Of a DNA stretch of 64,000 nucleotides, positions 60,131-64,000 are shown piece by piece (positions within the stretch are counted from its first letter, which is position 1; every line of letters starts with the position of its first letter). Origin of the DNA: JBGAHD01 sp044226395 (lineage in GTDB: Bacteria; Pseudomonadota; Gammaproteobacteria; Xanthomonadales; Ahniellaceae). The stretch is from contig JBGAHD010000001.1 in assembly GCA_044226395.1 (NCBI GenBank), forward strand, positions 186,001 to 250,000, in the 5' to 3' direction. The notes beneath the pieces were generated by a model. The model was not told where the DNA came from, ran no database searches, and saw only the letters and a program-made list of their open reading frames with translations. A program made the translations under genes and the position numbers.

Positions 60131-62476
60131 TTACTCGAAGCCGTCGGCGAACACTGGATCGGTGAGCTTGCTCAGTTCCACCTCGTCAAAGCGGGCGTAG
60201 AGCGAGGTGGCCGTGGTTGACGCGGTGTTCTGCGCCGCTTCCAAACGCACCTCGATCGTGGTGTTCCAGGTCCAGCGCGCGGGATCGATGTCGATCACGG
60301 CATCGCTGTTGGCCGGCAACCAGGCGCTGCCGGAACGGCCGAGGAAGGAATCGCCTTCGGCATCGAGCGCGCCGGCGCAATCCTCGCTGTTGTAACGCAC
60401 GAGCCAGTGCAGGATCGGATAGTCGCGATTGCCCGAGGGCACGGCGGCCATGCCGTAGCCGCGCAAAGTGTAGCGTCCGGAACTGGGCACGTTGAAGCAC
60501 TGCGTCAGCGCCGCGCGGCGTTCGGTCGCGCCGACATTGGTCGAGGGAATGTTGAAGATCACCGCGCCACCTTCCGGCGTGGCGCTGCTGGTGCCGTCCC
60601 AACTCACGTAACTGGGTTCGAGCACGGTCCACAGCCGCAGATCGCTCGCGAAATCGCCATTGATCAGCCAACGATCGCCGGGCTGGCGCTCGTAAGGGCC
60701 GACATCGCGCGGGCGCGTGTTGGCGCTGACGTCGCCCAGATCGGCATGTCGCGCGCGGCCGTCGAGATCGCGTTCGTTCGCGACCGGCGGGTTGGGAATC
60801 GGCGCGTAGTCGACGCCCATCGAGCCCACGCGTTGACGATAGTCCCCGCGCGCGGGATCGACAAATCGCGCGGTGCCCGGCTGGATCGTGGGATCGAAGG
60901 GCATGTTGGTGATGTCATTCGCCACGATCCAATCGCTGGTGGAATTGCTGATCGCGCCGCCCACCATCTGCTTGCCCGGCTGCGCCACCAGCAAGCGATG
61001 AAACTGCAAACTGCGGCCCTGATCAAAGTGCATTGTGTCGGCCGCGGGAAAGACATTGCCGGCGATGACCGTGTCATTGAGACGGATCGTGCCTTGGGAG
61101 AACGTGCGCACCACGCGCTCGGTCAAGGTATTGCCCACCAGCGCCGCGTGCTCGAGATAAAAGCTCGACAGACCCGACGAGGCACTGATCAAGCGCGTGC
61201 CCTGGTTGTTGATCATGGTGAAGTACTTGCCATCGAGCGTGCTCTCATCCTGGATCTCGATGACGTTGCCATTGGTCGGCTGGCCGTTGAAGTCCTCGGC
61301 GCGGTTGTTGTCGATGCGATTGCATTCGGCGCGGTTGGTGCATTCCACGCGGCCCAAGTCGGCCAACGGTTCATTGCATTGCGAGAATGCCGGAGCGTTG
61401 AAATAAAGATCGGAGCCCGCGTAGATGTCGAGCGTGGACGAGCCATCGAGGAACACCGCGGGACCATTGGTCGCCGTGTTGCCATCGATGCGGAAGTCGT
61501 ACAGGCGCGTGATCGGCACGTCGACGGTCGAGGTTTCCAGATTCGCGCGCAAATAAATCGCGCCGCCGACATTGGACGCGCGGTTGTTTTGCAAACGCAC
61601 GGGCCGCGACGGATCGGTCGTGAACAGGCGAATGCAACTGTCCTGACCGCTGTCATCGGGCGCGTAGCCGGCCAGCGCGCCACCGCGACCGGCCTCGTTG
61701 GCATAGAGCACGCCCAGGCCATTCAAACCTGGCGAGCCGATATCGATGCGCGCGGGCGTTTGCGCATAGATGCCGCCACCATCGCCGTTCAGGGCCTTGT
61801 TGAAGGCGATCAGTGTGCGATCGCGCAGCGCGTACAGTCGCGCGGTGCCTGCGATAAAGATGCCACCGCCATTGCCGGTGCTGGCTTCGTTGTTGTTGAT
61901 TGACACGTCGCTGTCGATGGTCAGCGCCGTGGGCGAGTCGGTGCCGACCATGCAGATGCCGGCGCCGGAATTCGCGTCGTTCTGCGCGATGCCGCCGGCG
62001 CGAATCACCAACTCGCCGCGACCGATAAAACGCACGCCGCCGCCGCAACCCGCGCCATTGCTCAGCACATGATCGCCATTGCGGATCAGCAGATGCTCGA
62101 GCACGCGCACGCCACTGCCGCTGATGTCGAACACCGGCGCGCTGTTGCCGCCACCACCATCGATGACGGTGCTACCGGCGGGCACGGCATCGACGGGCAG
62201 CGCATCGGCGCACGTGGCGAAGCCACCCGTGATCGTGAGGTCTTGCGCGCCGATGGTCAGAGCCATGGCGGTGTAGCTTTGATTGCCGGCGACGCGGATG
62301 CTGTCCTCGCCCGCGTGCGAAGCGGCGGCGTTGATGGCGGCTTGCAGGGACGTGAAATCGCACGGCGCGTCGGCGCCGACGAGATAGGTCAGCGCGGCGG
62401 CGGGTCGAATGCAGGCGGCGCCTGTCAGCAACAGGGCGCCAAGCGCGCGCGCGACGTGGTGGGGACGAGGGGCCAT
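60131..62476 (-). CDS. Exported parallel beta-helix protein with DGFE tail
   Basis: The 781-residue protein has a signal peptide (ALGALLLTGAACIRPAAA), a right-handed parallel beta-helix region (about 60-560) rich in short repeats of the form G-G-G-[IV]-x and N-x-[AS] (NGAGCGGGVRFIG, GNGGGIFIAG, GDGGGIYAQ), as in polymorphic outer-membrane proteins and pectate-lyase-like folds, and a C-terminal beta-sandwich (about 590-765; INGDFASDLRLWTV). It ends exactly in P-V-F-A-D-G-F-E. No catalytic residues are evident. GGAG before ATG 62476 fixes the start. Confidence 0.85.
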   Translation of the reverse strand: MAPRPHHVARALGALLLTGAACIRPAAALTYLVGADAPCDFTSLQAAINAAASHAGEDSIRVAGNQSYTAMALTIGAQDLTITGGFATCADALPVDAVPAGSTVIDGGGGNSAPVFDISGSGVRVLEHLLIRNGDHVLSNGAGCGGGVRFIGRGELVIRAGGIAQNDANSGAGICMVGTDSPTALTIDSDVSINNNEASTGNGGGIFIAGTARLYALRDRTLIAFNKALNGDGGGIYAQTPARIDIGSPGLNGLGVLYANEAGRGGALAGYAPDDSGQDSCIRLFTTDPSRPVRLQNNRASNVGGAIYLRANLETSTVDVPITRLYDFRIDGNTATNGPAVFLDGSSTLDIYAGSDLYFNAPAFSQCNEPLADLGRVECTNRAECNRIDNNRAEDFNGQPTNGNVIEIQDESTLDGKYFTMINNQGTRLISASSGLSSFYLEHAALVGNTLTERVVRTFSQGTIRLNDTVIAGNVFPAADTMHFDQGRSLQFHRLLVAQPGKQMVGGAISNSTSDWIVANDITNMPFDPTIQPGTARFVDPARGDYRQRVGSMGVDYAPIPNPPVANERDLDGRARHADLGDVSANTRPRDVGPYERQPGDRWLINGDFASDLRLWTVLEPSYVSWDGTSSATPEGGAVIFNIPSTNVGATERRAALTQCFNVPSSGRYTLRGYGMAAVPSGNRDYPILHWLVRYNSEDCAGALDAEGDSFLGRSGSAWLPANSDAVIDIDPARWTWNTTIEVRLEAAQNTASTTATSLYARFDEVELSKLTDPVFADGFE

Positions 62477-62689
62477 GATCGCTCCGAAATGCCGGCGAGG
62501 TGCCGGGGTGGAGTGATCAACGCCGCTTTGATTCGAAACGCGCCAGGGAAAGACTGGCTCTAGCTGAACGGTGCTTGCTCGACGCGCAGTTGCCATTTGC
62601 GCCTAACGAGGTACCGATCGATGTCGATGAATGACCTCTCACGTGCACTTCGGAATGCGTTGGACGTTCGTTGTTCCTTCAAGTTGTGG

Positions 62690-64000
62690 CTAGTCGAGAC
62701 CGGGATAAAGCTCGGGTTGCGCCAGGGCTTCACGCAGAATGGCGCGCGCGCGCGACGAGAGTTCGTGCGGGTCCGCGCCGAGGTCGACAGCGGCTTGCGC
62801 GGTCTCACGCGCTTCGTCCGGTCGATGCAGATCGAGCAGGGTGCGCGCGCGGGCGGCGCGCATTTGCACGCGTCGCGCGAGTTGGGTCGCCGCGACGCGA
62901 TCGAAGAGTTCGATGGCCGCATCGATCTCGGGCAGTGCCACTTCGGGTTTCTTGGCGTTGATCAGCGATTGCGCGAGGCTGTTGCGCGTGAGCGCCATGT
63001 CGCGCGTGTCGTCGAGATGCAGCGCGCGAAGCAGGTCTATCGCTTGCTGGCATTGCGCGATCGCGGCGGCGTGCTCGCCTTGCGCCGAGAGCACGTTGCA
63101 CAGCACGGTGCGCGCGGTGGCGACGCTGTAGTGCTCGTCGCCCAGCGCGTCGCGCAGTTGTTGCAGCGAGGCCTCGGCTTCGGCGCGCGCCTGGTCGTAC
63201 TGGCCGTCGCGATACAGCGACATGCTCAAGGCGCCATGCGCGCGCGCGCAATCGAGGTTGTCGATGCGGGCGCGCGCGCAGATGGCCAGCGCGGCGCGGT
63301 ATTCGTCGACGGATTCGGGCAAGCGTCGCGCGCCGGCGAGCGTGAGCGCGAGATGCAGGTGACCGGCGACGAGCAGTTCGTGATCCTCGCCGACGACGGC
63401 GCGCAGCATGTCGATCGAGCGATGATGCGCGGCCAGGGCCTCGTTGATGCGGCCGTTCGCGGCGAGCACGACGGCGTAGTTGCGCAGCGTCTTGGCGATT
63501 TGATCGTGCGGTTCGCGATAGATGCGATGTTGCTCCTCGAGCAGATTCTCGAAGCGGCGCAACGAATCCTGCGCGTGGCCCGACATGTGCAGCGCCGTGG
63601 CGAGTGATTCGGCGGCATCCATGTAGTCGCTGTCGTGGGGCAGGGACAGCGCTTCCCAACGGGCGAGCGCGGGTTCGAGTTCGCGCACGGCGTCGTTGAA
63701 ATGCTCGGCCGCGCAAAGCGCGCCGCCGTGCGCGAGCCAGGCGCGATGCAGATCGATCGGCGCGATGTCCTCGGCCGCGCGCGCCAACTGAAGCGCGCGT
63801 TCGGTCAAGACGATGGCCTGCTCGGGCTTGCCGAGCGAATGCTGCACGGCGGCCTCGACATCGAGCGCTTGCACGCGCAACGCCGTCGGCTGGTCGATGA
63901 GCAAGGGTTGCAAGGCCGTCAGCGCGCTGCTGGCTTCGCGATAGCGACCGCGCTGTTGCAACAGCATCGCGCGCGACAGACTTAGTCGCGCGGCGAGCCC
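62690..64000 (-). CDS. Tetratricopeptide-repeat protein, C-terminal part (runs off the window)
   Basis: The frame is open from the window edge (no stop between 64000 and 62690), so at least 436 residues at the C-terminus are seen. They form about nine TPR-like helical pairs (for example YREASSALTALQPLL, PEQAIVLTERALQLARAAED, YDQARAEAEASLQQL). In Lysobacterales such long TPR arrays often follow a serine/threonine kinase or winged-helix domain; that part is not in the window. The ATG at 63967 is internal, since TPR-like sequence continues upstream of it. Confidence 0.82.
   Translation of the reverse strand, partial: GLAARLSLSRAMLLQQRGRYREASSALTALQPLLIDQPTALRVQALDVEAAVQHSLGKPEQAIVLTERALQLARAAEDIAPIDLHRAWLAHGGALCAAEHFNDAVRELEPALARWEALSLPHDSDYMDAAESLATALHMSGHAQDSLRRFENLLEEQHRIYREPHDQIAKTLRNYAVVLAANGRINEALAAHHRSIDMLRAVVGEDHELLVAGHLHLALTLAGARRLPESVDEYRAALAICARARIDNLDCARAHGALSMSLYRDGQYDQARAEAEASLQQLRDALGDEHYSVATARTVLCNVLSAQGEHAAAIAQCQQAIDLLRALHLDDTRDMALTRNSLAQSLINAKKPEVALPEIDAAIELFDRVAATQLARRVQMRAARARTLLDLHRPDEARETAQAAVDLGADPHELSSRARAILREALAQPELYPGLD

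Overview
The window is GC-rich (roughly two thirds G+C by eye) chromosomal DNA, almost certainly from a gammaproteobacterium of the order Lysobacterales (Xanthomonadales), close to the Rhodanobacteraceae/Lysobacteraceae. The main grounds are the SOS mutagenesis cassette lexA-imuA-imuB-dnaE2, a TonB-dependent receptor of the Xanthomonas/Caulobacter type inside a GlcNAc cluster, an IPTL-CTERM protein, and several large exported proteins ending in an F-x-D-G-F-E tail. I cannot name the genus. I see no transposase, prophage, plasmid, integrase or CRISPR signature; the window reads as ordinary chromosome with a few accessory patches.

Layout. 1-4.2 kb: a truncated beta-propeller sensor protein, a DUF2721 membrane protein, oligoribonuclease (orn) and a patatin-like lipase. 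4.3-10.4 kb: a compact SOS cassette with its own LexA box directly before the lexA start codon. 10.4-13 kb: a large exported sialidase-fold protein. 13-16.5 kb: divergent ppsA and its regulator ppsR. 16.5-16.8 kb: tRNA-Glu and tRNA-Ala on the minus strand with a strong promoter and a hairpin terminator. 16.8-29.4 kb: mixed metabolic and exported proteins (amidohydrolase, alkaline-phosphatase-superfamily enzyme, YaiI, two paralogous small membrane proteins, a PEBP protein, a fatty acid desaturase, a multi-domain zinc metallopeptidase). 29.6-33.8 kb: a 1402-residue surface protein with DUF11 repeats and an IPTL-CTERM sorting tail, followed by a terminator and a nested inverted-repeat element.

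34.8-47.4 kb is the best-defined functional unit: a GlcNAc/chitooligosaccharide regulon. nagQ-nagB-II-nagA run left, and a TonB receptor, GH20 hexosaminidase, nagF (EIIA-HPr-EI fusion) and nagE (EIIC-EIIB) run right from a shared intergenic region full of 11-bp-phased GTGG boxes. Together they cover outer-membrane uptake, hydrolysis, phosphorylating import, deacetylation, deamination and control.

47.4-56.7 kb holds regulators (LysR, Xre, ArsR), small enzymes and membrane proteins, including a polytopic spermidine-synthase-like methyltransferase-fold protein. 56.8-60 kb is the most unusual patch: a triheme protein whose C-terminal half looks like the thiosulfate dehydrogenase TsdA, two tandem 59-residue exported peptides with an identical C-x8-C-x8-C-C pattern, and a membrane-anchored glutaredoxin-like protein, all on the minus strand. 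60.1-64 kb: an exported beta-helix protein and the C-terminal part of a TPR protein that runs off the window.

Several genes (lexA, arsR-type regulator, DUF1249, yaiI) have a -10-like box 6-8 nt before the ATG and no Shine-Dalgarno, which suggests leaderless transcripts. Coordinates use the start codon I judge best, which is often downstream of the longest open frame.
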